Source of the DNA: an uncultured Erysipelotrichaceae bacterium
GTDB lineage: Bacteria; Bacillota_I; Bacilli_A; Erysipelotrichales; Erysipelotrichaceae
DNA: 6,366 nt
NCBI GenBank assembly: GCA_937893115.1
Contig: CALBGK010000037.1
Span: forward strand, 1 to 6,366
Reading direction: 5' to 3'
The notes beneath the pieces were generated by a model. It saw only the letters and a program-made list of their open reading frames with translations, made no database searches and was not told the origin of the DNA. The translations under genes and the position numbers were made by a program. Each line of letters starts with the position of its first letter. Positions within the stretch are counted from its first letter, which is position 1. Shown in pieces: positions 1-6,314 of the stretch.

Positions 1-2
1 CT

Positions 3-827
3 TTAAATGATACTATACCTATGCTTCCATTTCTATTTACTACTTATTTATTAATGGAGTTCATGGAACATAAGAAACCTGACTTATTTAAAAATATATT
101 AAACAAATCTAAGGTCCTAGGCCCTTTTATCGGTGCGCTTTTAGGAGTGATACCGCAATGCGGTTTTTCTTTGATTGCCAGTGGTTTATATTTAAACCAA
201 AATATCACCTTAGGAACGCTTATAGCCGTCTTCTTATCGACCAGCGATGAAGCTTTACCTATGCTTATTGCCAGTTTTGAGAACACCAGAATAATTTTTC
301 CGCTTATTTTGATTAAAGTTGTTTGGGCAATGATTGTCGGATATCTCGTCGATTATCTGGTGAACAAGAAATTCCTGAATAATTATCGCAGCATCCGTGA
401 TATTCATGGCGAATGCGATAAAGAACATCATCATAGTATTCTCTACTTAGCCTTTATCCACACTGTTAAAGTATTCGTTACCATCTTTGTCATCAATTTC
501 CTTTTAACCTTTGCCATGGAAAGTTTTGGTGAAGATAATATCCGCATTCTCTTTGAAAACTTTGAAGTAATGCAATTACCTATCGCTACTCTTGTCGGCC
601 TCATACCAAATTGTGCAGCCAGTGTCTTATTGACCAGCTTGTACATCGATAATTTTTTGAGTTTTGGTGCTTTAGTATCCGGCCTTATGAGCAGTGTAGG
701 ACTTGGTTTATTATTTTTATTTCAGACTTATGACAACAGGCGAGATATCTTCAGGATCTTATTGATATTGGTCATCGCCTCATTCAGCATTGGTTTTATG
801 ATCGATATTATTGGTTTTAATCTTTAA
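3..827 (+). CDS. Putative manganese/heavy-metal exporter, ArsP_2-like membrane protein (5' partial)
   Basis: Polytopic inner-membrane protein resembling the family annotated as putative manganese transporter or arsenic efflux protein (10-TM heavy-metal exporter). Numbering from the first Met (base 21), two internal repeats each carry a Pro-Asn/Gln-Cys signature: GVIPQCGFS near residues 42-50 and GLIPNCAAS near 193-201, consistent with the family's duplicated fold. An STSDEALP motif (73-80) and a hydrophilic, His-rich loop (HGECDKEHHH, 129-138) separate the halves; the loop is a plausible metal-binding segment. The ATG at 21 has no ribosome binding site, and the frame stays open to the left edge through LNDTIP, which resembles the family's usual N-terminus. 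The gene therefore probably starts outside the window and lacks only a short N-terminal piece. Its stop overlaps the stop of the converging YolD-like gene by four bases. The transported ion cannot be told from sequence. Confidence 0.85.
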   Translation, partial: LNDTIPMLPFLFTTYLLMEFMEHKKPDLFKNILNKSKVLGPFIGALLGVIPQCGFSLIASGLYLNQNITLGTLIAVFLSTSDEALPMLIASFENTRIIFPLILIKVVWAMIVGYLVDYLVNKKFLNNYRSIRDIHGECDKEHHHSILYLAFIHTVKVFVTIFVINFLLTFAMESFGEDNIRILFENFEVMQLPIATLVGLIPNCAASVLLTSLYIDNFLSFGALVSGLMSSVGLGLLFLFQTYDNRRDIFRILLILVIASFSIGFMIDIIGFNL

Positions 828-1138
828 TCATCTTCAAATTGAATATCTAGGATTTTATTAAAAGATATCTTTTCTTTGACTATTTGAATGATTTTGGTAT
901 CAAAGTTTAGTTTGGCGATGCGCCCTGTCTTTTTGAGATAGTCACCATTTTGATAGTAGATGACACTTACCATCATGCCAACTTTTAATTGCTCGGATTT
1001 TAGATTTAATTCCTGTAAATCTTCTTCAGATAGAATTATCTTATCTACTTTGACTTTTTCTTTACTCTTTAATACTTCTTTAAAACCGACTAGGGCGTCA
1101 AAGGGTTGAAATATCTGGGGATGAGAGTTATTGTTCAT
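824..1138 (-). CDS. YolD-like family protein
   Basis: A 104-residue protein of the YolD-like family, small proteins of Firmicutes and their phages often encoded beside UvrX/YqjW-type Y-family polymerases. Family hallmarks visible are QPFDALVGFKEVL near the N-terminus, LSEEDLQELN (36-45) and a C-terminal beta-rich half with the pattern VGMMVSVIYYQNGDYLKKTGRIAKLN. There is no signal peptide or membrane segment. The start is firm: ATG overlaps the polymerase stop as ATGA, and a perfect AGGAGG lies nine bases upstream inside the polymerase gene, so translation is probably coupled. The biochemical role of YolD proteins is not established; context suggests an accessory or modulator of the translesion polymerase. 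The 3' end overlaps the stop of the exporter gene on the other strand by four bases. Confidence 0.88.
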   Translation of the reverse strand: MNNNSHPQIFQPFDALVGFKEVLKSKEKVKVDKIILSEEDLQELNLKSEQLKVGMMVSVIYYQNGDYLKKTGRIAKLNFDTKIIQIVKEKISFNKILDIQFEDD

Positions 1139-2409
1139 GCTTTGTGACCTCCTATAGTAGTATTGCGATAGCGCTGTGTTGATTTATCAAGATAGTTCAT
1201 GCCCTTTAAAAGGGAGTTTTTACCATAGCGTTTATGAATGTTATTGATGGTATCTTGTAGTCTATGTTCCTTATCTAGCTCATTGATATCGGTAAATAGA
1301 TCATATTCACTATAAGCTTCATCTTTTAAGTCCATGAAGCTGATACCTATTTGTCTGATGGGATAATTCTTATCGACTATTTTAATATATAATTCTTTAA
1401 ATTCATTCATCAAAAGCTTACATGAATTAGTAGTATTAGCGATCTTGACGGTGCTATGACTAGGTTTTCTGGCTTCTTTAGAATAGCCTATGAAAAGACT
1501 GATACGACTACATACTAGATGTTTATCGACAAGTTTTAAGACATTGATATCAACCATTTCTTTGAGGATTAAAAAGGCATCCTTGTAATTATAATTTTCA
1601 AAGAGTATTTGACTATTAGAGATGGAATTGGCCTTAGGCTTATAATTTTTGATATCGCTGATAGTGGTATTATCGATACCCTTTGAATGTTCGATCATGA
1701 TACGGGCATTGATACCAAATTCTTTATATAATATCCTTTCATCATAGACACTCAAAGCATATAAGTCATAGATACCAAGTTTATTTAAACGTCTATTTAA
1801 ACCTTTACCTATCATCCAGATATCTGTTAAAGGCTTATGATGCCACATCTTTTGTCTAAAGATATCTTCATCTAGAAAGCCCATATTATCCTTGGTATGC
1901 TTAGCGATTACATCCATGGCTACCTTAGCTAAAAAAAGATTGGTGCCGATGCCGACAGTAGCTGTCAAACCTGTATTTTTATAGACATCGGCCAGTATCT
2001 TATTAGCTAATTCTTTAGGTTTTAGCTTATAGAGATTGAGATAGGGAGTGATATCTAAAAAAGCTTCATCGATCGAATAGATATAGATGTCTTCACTGGC
2101 TATGTATTTTAAAAAGACGCTGTAGACCTTGGCTGAATATTCCATATATAAAGCCATGCGAGGTGGCGCAATAATATATTCGATGCCGACAGGTATTTCA
2201 TATATGCGACCTCTACTTTTAACCCCTAATTTCTTGATGGCTGGAGTTGCAGCTAGAGTTATGGCACCCCCACCACGACTGGGATCAGCTACTACTAAGT
2301 TAATTTCAAAAGGATCTAAACCTCTTTCGACACATTCGACTGAGGCATAAAAAGATTTGAGATCGATACAGAGATATATTCTTTTTTCCATACTTAAATG
2401 GTAGGCCAT
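1135..2409 (-). CDS. Y-family translesion DNA polymerase, UvrX/UmuC-like
   Basis: Error-prone DNA polymerase of the Y family, expected to copy past lesions in damaged templates. The catalytic carboxylates are intact: D16 in CIDLKSFYASVE and D114-E115 in YSIDEAFLD, with Y21 at the steric-gate position that excludes ribonucleotides. A helix-hairpin-helix-like thumb follows (PLTDIWMIGKGLNRRLNKLGI, about 193-213), then the little-finger region. SEYDLF (367-372) matches the position and form of a beta-clamp-binding peptide. The 424-residue length fits UvrX/YqjW-type polymerases. Two starts are possible, at 2409 and 2391; neither has a Shine-Dalgarno match. The longer one is given because UvrX proteins carry a short lead before CIDxKSFYAS. 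It forms an operon with the YolD-like gene (ATGA overlap) and is divergent from a self-cleaving repressor, which suggests damage induction. It could also be annotated as DinB or UmuC; the IGKGLNRRL region favours UvrX. Confidence 0.93.
   Translation of the reverse strand: MAYHLSMEKRIYLCIDLKSFYASVECVERGLDPFEINLVVADPSRGGGAITLAATPAIKKLGVKSRGRIYEIPVGIEYIIAPPRMALYMEYSAKVYSVFLKYIASEDIYIYSIDEAFLDITPYLNLYKLKPKELANKILADVYKNTGLTATVGIGTNLFLAKVAMDVIAKHTKDNMGFLDEDIFRQKMWHHKPLTDIWMIGKGLNRRLNKLGIYDLYALSVYDERILYKEFGINARIMIEHSKGIDNTTISDIKNYKPKANSISNSQILFENYNYKDAFLILKEMVDINVLKLVDKHLVCSRISLFIGYSKEARKPSHSTVKIANTTNSCKLLMNEFKELYIKIVDKNYPIRQIGISFMDLKDEAYSEYDLFTDINELDKEHRLQDTINNIHKRYGKNSLLKGMNYLDKSTQRYRNTTIGGHKA
1148..1153 (-). 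promoter_or_regulatory. Ribosome binding site of the YolD-like gene
   Basis: CCTCCT on the plus strand reads AGGAGG on the coding strand, nine bases before the ATG at 1138. It sits within the last codons of the polymerase gene, so the second gene of this operon carries the strong site while the first gene has none that I can see. Confidence 0.85.
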
Positions 2410-2432
2410 TTTATAAAATATTAAAGATAGAT

Positions 2433-2460
2433 TTGGGAATTTTATTAGATATGTTAAAAT
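2433..2460 (+). promoter_or_regulatory. Candidate promoter of the S24 repressor gene
   Basis: TTGGGA (2433-2438) and TAAAAT (2455-2460) are 16 bases apart. The -10 is extended by TG at 2452-2453 (TGTTAAAAT), which supports it despite a four-of-six -35. Transcription would start near 2467, directly on the TTTGCAAA palindrome, giving a leader of about 45 bases. That geometry would allow autorepression. Confidence 0.55.
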
Positions 2461-2471
2461 ATATTTGCAAA
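2444..2471 (-). promoter_or_regulatory. Candidate promoter of the polymerase-yolD operon
   Basis: Read on the minus strand, TTTGCA (2471-2466) and TCTAAT (2449-2444) are separated by 16 bases. The -10 matches consensus at five of six positions and the -35 at four of six. Transcription would begin near 2437 and give a leader of about 27 bases. The elements lie inside the opposing repressor promoter, so the two could not be occupied by RNA polymerase together. Predicted by eye only. Confidence 0.5.
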
Positions 2472-2487
2472 AGTACGATGAATTTGC
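2464..2487. promoter_or_regulatory. Candidate operator in the divergent promoter region
   Basis: TTTGCAAA (2464-2471) is a perfect eight-base palindrome. A second ATTTGC lies 19 bases after the first (2463-2468 and 2482-2487), and GCAAA (2467-2471) forms an inverted pair with TTTGC (2483-2487) across 11 bases. The site covers the minus-strand -35 and the predicted plus-strand transcription start, where a repressor could shut off both genes. It is not the Bacillus LexA box (CGAAC-N4-GTTCG). In AT-rich DNA such a short palindrome can occur by chance. Confidence 0.35.
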
Positions 2488-2499
2488 TAATTTAGTGAT

Positions 2500-2504
2500 G
2501 AGGG
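2500..2504 (+). promoter_or_regulatory. Ribosome binding site of the S24 repressor gene
   Basis: GAGGG lies seven bases before the ATG at 2512. An ATG at 2508 in another frame closes after nine codons and is not the gene start, so the site supports 2512. Confidence 0.65.
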
Positions 2505-2511
2505 TAAATGG

Positions 2512-3102
2512 ATGTTATTAAAAGAATTATTGATTAAATATGAAATAGCTAATAATAAAAGTCATATCGATGTAGCTAATGAGATAGGAGTTTCCTTATC
2601 TACTTACTATCGTTGGATCAATGGTGAAAGCACCATGCTTAAAAAGGGAACTATCGCTAAGCTTTCTAAGGTATTAGAATGTGATGTTCAAAAAGTTTTA
2701 GATGAGGAAGAAAACTTTAAGCCTTTGGTTGGCAGCGCTAAAGCCGGTTATGATATGTTTTTAGATGAAAATATCGACTCCTATATCGAAGTCAGTAGGA
2801 AGGATGGCCGCAATGGTGACTACTTCTTGAGGGTCAAAGGCGATTCCATGGAAGGCTCGCATATCTATGATGGAGATTTAATCTATGTCAAAAAGACAGA
2901 TAGCATCAAGTCAGGGCAGATAGCCATCGTCATGATAGGGGATGAAGTGACCATTAAAAAAGTCATCTATAAAAATGACTTAATGATATTAGAGGCTACT
3001 AATCCTCGCTATGAAGCGCGCTATTTTAGTGCTGATGAGATTGAAGAATTGCCGGTTAGGATAATTGGTTTAGTATTATTTGTGCGAACGGACTTCGTAT
3101 AG
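2512..3102 (+). CDS. LexA/HdiR-type repressor: helix-turn-helix plus S24 self-cleaving domain
   Basis: A 196-residue cytoplasmic transcription regulator. Residues 1-60 form an XRE-type helix-turn-helix (IDVANEIGVSLSTYYRWING, 19-38, is the DNA-reading part). The C-terminal S24 domain keeps every element of LexA-style autoproteolysis: an Ala78-Gly79 cleavage site in SAKAGYD, nucleophile Ser112 in GDSMEGSHIYDGD, and the general-base Lys149 in GDEVTIKK. Such proteins are cut after RecA nucleoprotein filaments form on damaged DNA, which relieves repression. The XRE-type N-terminus separates it from true LexA, whose winged-helix domain differs; Lactococcus HdiR, which represses itself and umuC, has the same architecture. 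Here it is divergent from a Y-family polymerase operon, so it probably controls that operon and itself. Its last 82 bases overlap the converging metallopeptidase gene. A prophage-type repressor is the alternative reading, but no phage genes are present. Confidence 0.92.
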   Translation: MLLKELLIKYEIANNKSHIDVANEIGVSLSTYYRWINGESTMLKKGTIAKLSKVLECDVQKVLDEEENFKPLVGSAKAGYDMFLDENIDSYIEVSRKDGRNGDYFLRVKGDSMEGSHIYDGDLIYVKKTDSIKSGQIAIVMIGDEVTIKKVIYKNDLMILEATNPRYEARYFSADEIEELPVRIIGLVLFVRTDFV

Positions 3103-3908
3103 ATTTCTATCTTTAATTCTTCAATAGTCTTATGAGCTATGTCTTTGATATCGATTAATATCTCTTTTAAGATGTCAATATTTTTGGCATAGGTGGCAAT
3201 ATAAGGGAAACTATAATCACTAGTATCGAGATTGAAATGGTGGCAGATGACAAAGGCCAGAGCCTCTGCTTCAATCTCTTTTTTACTGATGTCACCACCT
3301 CCATCCTTATGTAAGATACTGTGGGCAAATTCATGACACATCGTCTTAGCTTTTTGATTCATATCTAATTCATCACTTATGACAATGATTTCTTCTTTGG
3401 TATTAAAATAACCTCTTGCGCCACTACTTAAGAAGAAATCTTCTTTTTTCCTTTTAAAGATAATAGGTATTTCACTGATAGAAGAAATGGCATCGATGAT
3501 AGTCTTAGCTTCTTCACTTTCGCCTTCTAATTCTTTAACTATTCTCGGCATCTCTTCGCCAGTAGTTTGGGAGATATCAAAGACATTTACAACCTTAAAA
3601 CAAGTCAAGACATATTCTTCATCATCTTCGCCTTTCTTTCTTATTTGATAGGGAGCCAGTATCTTGATGGCTTTAGCACCTTTGATGACTTGACGATTAA
3701 ACTTATCTTTCCAGGCCCTATATCCTGCAACACAGGTGGCATTAGGAAATTGGTTAAGAATTAAGATGGTATTGTGAAAGGAATATTGATGAAATTTAGA
3801 GACAAAACATAGATAATCTTTAAAAGCTTTAGAGTTATTTACTTCTCTAACGCCTTTTTCAATAGCTTCAAAAGCACTTTTTTCTAGATTTAAACCGATA
3901 TTAATCAC
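3021..3908 (-). CDS. ArdC-type protein: ssDNA-binding-like domain plus HExxH zinc metallopeptidase
   Basis: A 295-residue protein with two regions. Residues about 8-115 match the ArdC-like N-terminal domain (FVSKFHQYSFHNTILILNQ, AGYRAWKDKFNRQVIKGAKAIKILAP), which binds single-stranded DNA in plasmid ArdC. Residues about 135-265 form an ImmA/IrrE-like metallopeptidase: HEFAH (192-196) gives two zinc-binding His and the catalytic Glu193, and an EIEAEALAF segment (211-219) should supply the third ligand. Relatives act as anti-restriction proteins on mobile elements (ArdC) or cleave XRE-type repressors (ImmA, IrrE/PprI). Which applies here cannot be decided from sequence. The start is GTG at 3908, the only usable start in front of the conserved region, and it lacks a ribosome binding site. 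The final 26 or so residues lie past the conserved fold and are read antisense to the repressor gene; they could be a stop-loss extension. Confidence 0.87.
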   Translation of the reverse strand: MINIGLNLEKSAFEAIEKGVREVNNSKAFKDYLCFVSKFHQYSFHNTILILNQFPNATCVAGYRAWKDKFNRQVIKGAKAIKILAPYQIRKKGEDDEEYVLTCFKVVNVFDISQTTGEEMPRIVKELEGESEEAKTIIDAISSISEIPIIFKRKKEDFFLSSGARGYFNTKEEIIVISDELDMNQKAKTMCHEFAHSILHKDGGGDISKKEIEAEALAFVICHHFNLDTSDYSFPYIATYAKNIDILKEILIDIKDIAHKTIEELKIEIYTKSVRTNNTKPIILTGNSSISSALK

Positions 3909-3965
3909 CTCGATTATTTTATTTACATCACTTCTTCTTTTTCCTAAAACAAACTTACTATCGTA

Positions 3966-3990
3966 TATAATAGAAATGATAAAGGGAGGA
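3966..3990 (+). promoter_or_regulatory. -10 element and ribosome binding site of the tdh-kbl operon
   Basis: TATAAT at 3966-3971 is a perfect -10, and AAAGGGAGGA at 3981-3990 is a strong Shine-Dalgarno site five bases before the ATG at 3995. No good -35 is seen at 15-19 bases upstream and there is no TG extension, so the promoter may need an activator. The leader would be about 18 bases, too short for a riboswitch or T-box. An imperfect dyad, TTnCTAT-N8-ATAGnAA (3955-3976), spans the -10. Confidence 0.65.
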
Positions 3991-3994
3991 AAGT

Positions 3995-5065
3995 ATGAGC
4001 GAGAAATTAATGTGGGCTCTAGTTAAAAAAGAGGAAAAAAAGGGCTTGGCTTTGATGAAGAAGCCTATACCTGAGGTAGCTTATAATGAAGTGAAGATTA
4101 AAATTCATAAGACGGCTATCTGTGGTACTGATGTCCATATTTATGAGTGGAATGATTGGGCTAAACATACGATAAGCCTAGGCCAGATTGCTGGACATGA
4201 ATATGTGGGCGAGATAGTGGAAGTAGGTGCCGCTGTAAAGAAGTTTAAGGTTGGCGATATAGTTACAGGTGAAGGACATATAGTCTGTGGCAAGTGTCGC
4301 AATTGTCTTGAGGGACATAAAGAAAATTGCAAAGACGCCAAGGGTGTCGGCGTCAATCGTGATGGTGCATTTGCGGAATATCTAGTCATTCCTGAAGATA
4401 ATGTATGGAAGACAAGAAAAGATATACCTGAAGAGATGTATGCCATTTTTGATCCACTGGGTAACGCATGTCATACAGCTCTTAGCTATGATTTGTTGGG
4501 TGAAGATGTCCTGATTACAGGAGCTGGCCCTATCGGTATTATGGCAGCAGCTATATGTAAGTATGCCGGAGCAAGAAATGTGGTAATTACCGATTTCAAT
4601 GAATATCGTTTAAAACTGGCTAGTGAGTTAGGTGCCACAAGAACTATCAATCTAAAAAATGAAAAGATTAAAGATGTCATGAAAGAACTAGACATGAGTG
4701 AGGGATTTGATGTCGGCTTAGAGATGTCAGGAGCTCAAAGTGCCTTCAGTGAAATGGTTGAGATGATGAGGCATGGTGGTAAGATTGCCTTACTAGGATT
4801 ACAAAATCCTGATGCGAAAATCAATTGGGAGACAGTCATTTGGAATGGTTTAAATATTAGAGGTATCTATGGTCGTAAGGTTTGGGATACTTGGTATAAG
4901 ATGACCAGCATGATAGAAGGCGGTTTAGATATATCACCTGTCATCACTCATCGTTTGAATATCAAAGATTATAAGGAAGGCTTTGAAGCGATGATCGGTG
5001 GCCAATCAGGAAAGGTTATCTTATCTTGGGATCATTTAGATTCCCTATATGAACAGGAGCAATAA
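3995..5065 (+). CDS. tdh: L-threonine 3-dehydrogenase
   Basis: Zinc-dependent, NAD-linked medium-chain dehydrogenase that oxidises L-threonine to 2-amino-3-ketobutyrate in the cytoplasm. Catalytic-zinc residues are C43 ([15 protein letters not shown], the threonine dehydrogenase signature), H68 and E69 (AGHEYVG). Structural-zinc cysteines are C98, C101, C104 and C112. The nucleotide-binding fold starts at GAGPIG (176-181), with D200 ending the second strand as expected for NAD preference. At 356 residues it is slightly longer than the 341-residue E. coli enzyme, mostly through a short acidic C-terminal tail. The start is set by a strong upstream GGGAGGA. kbl follows after two bases, so both are one transcript and the unstable ketobutyrate product can pass directly to the next enzyme. 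Sorbitol-type dehydrogenases are related, but the signature and the kbl neighbour settle the call. Confidence 0.96.
   Translation: MSEKLMWALVKKEEKKGLALMKKPIPEVAYNEVKIKIHKTAICGTDVHIYEWNDWAKHTISLGQIAGHEYVGEIVEVGAAVKKFKVGDIVTGEGHIVCGKCRNCLEGHKENCKDAKGVGVNRDGAFAEYLVIPEDNVWKTRKDIPEEMYAIFDPLGNACHTALSYDLLGEDVLITGAGPIGIMAAAICKYAGARNVVITDFNEYRLKLASELGATRTINLKNEKIKDVMKELDMSEGFDVGLEMSGAQSAFSEMVEMMRHGGKIALLGLQNPDAKINWETVIWNGLNIRGIYGRKVWDTWYKMTSMIEGGLDISPVITHRLNIKDYKEGFEAMIGGQSGKVILSWDHLDSLYEQEQ
5055..5059 (+). promoter_or_regulatory. Ribosome binding site of kbl
   Basis: AGGAG within the last codons of tdh lies eight bases before the kbl ATG at 5068, giving the second gene its own start signal within the tightly packed operon. 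Confidence 0.75.
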
Positions 5066-5067
5066 GC

Positions 5068-6258
5068 ATGAATAGAAATGAAATCTTAAAGATGTATGCC
5101 GATGAAGTAGAAGGCATTAAAAAAGCCGGTCTTTTCAAAGATGAAGCAGCTATCGTATCTTCGCAAGGTGCTAGAGTAAAACTGGCTGATGGTCGCGAAG
5201 TCATCAATATGTGTGCTAATAACTATTTGGGTTTAGCTAATAATCAAAGACTTATCGATGCAGCTAAGAGAACATATGATAATAGGGGTTATGGTGTAGC
5301 TTCAGTGCGTTTTATCTGTGGAACGCAAGACATTCATAAGGAACTGGAGGCAAAGATATCAGACTTTTTAAAGATGGATGATACTATCTTATACTCATCA
5401 TGTTTCGACGCTAATGGTGGCTTATTTGAAACGATATTAGGGCCTGAAGACGCTGTGATATCTGATGAATTAAACCATGCATCCATCATTGATGGCATTA
5501 GACTATGTAAGGCTAAACGCTTCCGTTATAAGAATAATGATATGGAAGATTTAGAAGCTAAATTAATAGAAGCCAAGGATGCGAGAATCAAACTCATCGC
5601 TACTGATGGTGTCTTTTCTATGGATGGCATCATCGCCAATCTAAAAGCTATTTGTGATTTAGCTGATAAATATGATGCCCTAGTCATGGTCGATGATAGC
5701 CATGCGGTCGGTTTTATTGGCGAACATGGTCGCGGCACGGTTGAATATTGTGGTGTTGAAGGTAGAGTAGATATTATCACTGGTACCCTTGGCAAGGCAC
5801 TAGGTGGAGCATCTGGCGGTTATACTGCGGCTCGCAAAGAGATAGTTGACTTACTTCGTCAAAGATCTAGACCATATCTATTCTCTAATTCAGTGGCTCC
5901 AGCTATTGTCGGTGCCAGTATGGAATTATTTGATATGCTTAAGGAAAGTGGCAAACTAAGAGAACATCTGATGTCTTTGACTGCTTACTATCGTCAAAAG
6001 CTAGAAGAGAATGGCTTCGATATCATCAAGGGCACTCATCCATGCGTACCAGTTATGTTATATGATGAAGTATTAGTTGGTGAGTTCGCTAAGCACATGG
6101 TTGAAAAGGGCGTTTATGTAGTAGCCTTCTCATATCCGGTAGTACCTAAGGGCAAGGCTCGTATCAGAACTCAGGTATCGGCTGCTCATACTAAAGAAGA
6201 TATCGACTATGTGGTTGATTGTTTTGTCAAAGTAAGAGAAGAACTCAAGATAGGATAA
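5068..6258 (+). CDS. kbl: Glycine C-acetyltransferase (2-amino-3-ketobutyrate CoA ligase)
   Basis: PLP-dependent enzyme of the alpha-oxoamine synthase group that splits 2-amino-3-ketobutyrate with CoA into glycine and acetyl-CoA. The full family length is present (396 residues; E. coli Kbl is 398). The Schiff-base lysine is K243 in [14 protein letters not shown]. Cofactor-contacting residues are H137 (ELNHASI), D209 and H212 (VDDSHAVGF). CANNYLGLA (49-57), [11 protein letters not shown] (76-86) and the C-terminal [19 protein letters not shown] are typical of Kbl and distinguish it from the related BioF and HemA enzymes, as does the tdh gene two bases upstream. Together the pair gives a route from threonine to glycine and acetyl-CoA. 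It is the last gene of the operon, followed by hairpins within 15-110 bases. Confidence 0.96.
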   Translation: MNRNEILKMYADEVEGIKKAGLFKDEAAIVSSQGARVKLADGREVINMCANNYLGLANNQRLIDAAKRTYDNRGYGVASVRFICGTQDIHKELEAKISDFLKMDDTILYSSCFDANGGLFETILGPEDAVISDELNHASIIDGIRLCKAKRFRYKNNDMEDLEAKLIEAKDARIKLIATDGVFSMDGIIANLKAICDLADKYDALVMVDDSHAVGFIGEHGRGTVEYCGVEGRVDIITGTLGKALGGASGGYTAARKEIVDLLRQRSRPYLFSNSVAPAIVGASMELFDMLKESGKLREHLMSLTAYYRQKLEENGFDIIKGTHPCVPVMLYDEVLVGEFAKHMVEKGVYVVAFSYPVVPKGKARIRTQVSAAHTKEDIDYVVDCFVKVREELKIG

Positions 6259-6270
6259 ATGTCTAAATAA

Positions 6271-6294
6271 GATGGTTTTTGTTCAAAGACCATT
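6271..6294 (+). terminator. Hairpin after kbl, weak terminator candidate
   Basis: ATGGTTTTT (6272-6280) pairs with AAAGACCAT (6285-6293), nine pairs including one G-U, around a four-base loop; 6271 and 6294 can add a wobble pair. It begins 13 bases after the kbl stop. The downstream tract (TTAAATTTAT) is only partly T-rich, so termination may be inefficient. Confidence 0.5.
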
Positions 6295-6314
6295 AAATTT
6301 ATGATGTCCATATG

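Noticed and set aside
21..23. ATG at 21 as the true start of the exporter gene
   Set aside because: There is no ribosome binding site and the preceding in-frame residues fit the family N-terminus, so the gene more likely begins left of the window.
1135..1138. Possibility that TGA encodes Trp, joining the polymerase and YolD frames
   Set aside because: The YolD start is in another frame with its own AGGAGG, Trp codons throughout the window are TGG, and the polymerase ends at its normal family length.
2129..2350. 73-residue plus-strand reading frame inside the polymerase gene
   Set aside because: It is antisense to conserved polymerase motifs, has no ribosome binding site and resembles no protein family.
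3081..3101. Hairpin around CGAAC-GGA-CTTCG at the repressor stop codon, considered as a LexA box or a terminator
   Set aside because: It lies inside both coding regions, does not match the CGAAC-N4-GTTCG box, has two G-U pairs, and neither side has a proper T tract.
4141..4446. 101-residue minus-strand reading frame inside tdh
   Set aside because: It is a shadow of the conserved zinc-binding region of tdh; the Ser/Pro-rich composition is typical of a frame read against a real gene.
5526..5795. 89-residue minus-strand reading frame inside kbl
   Set aside because: It lies antisense to the PLP-binding core of kbl with no start signal and no family resemblance.
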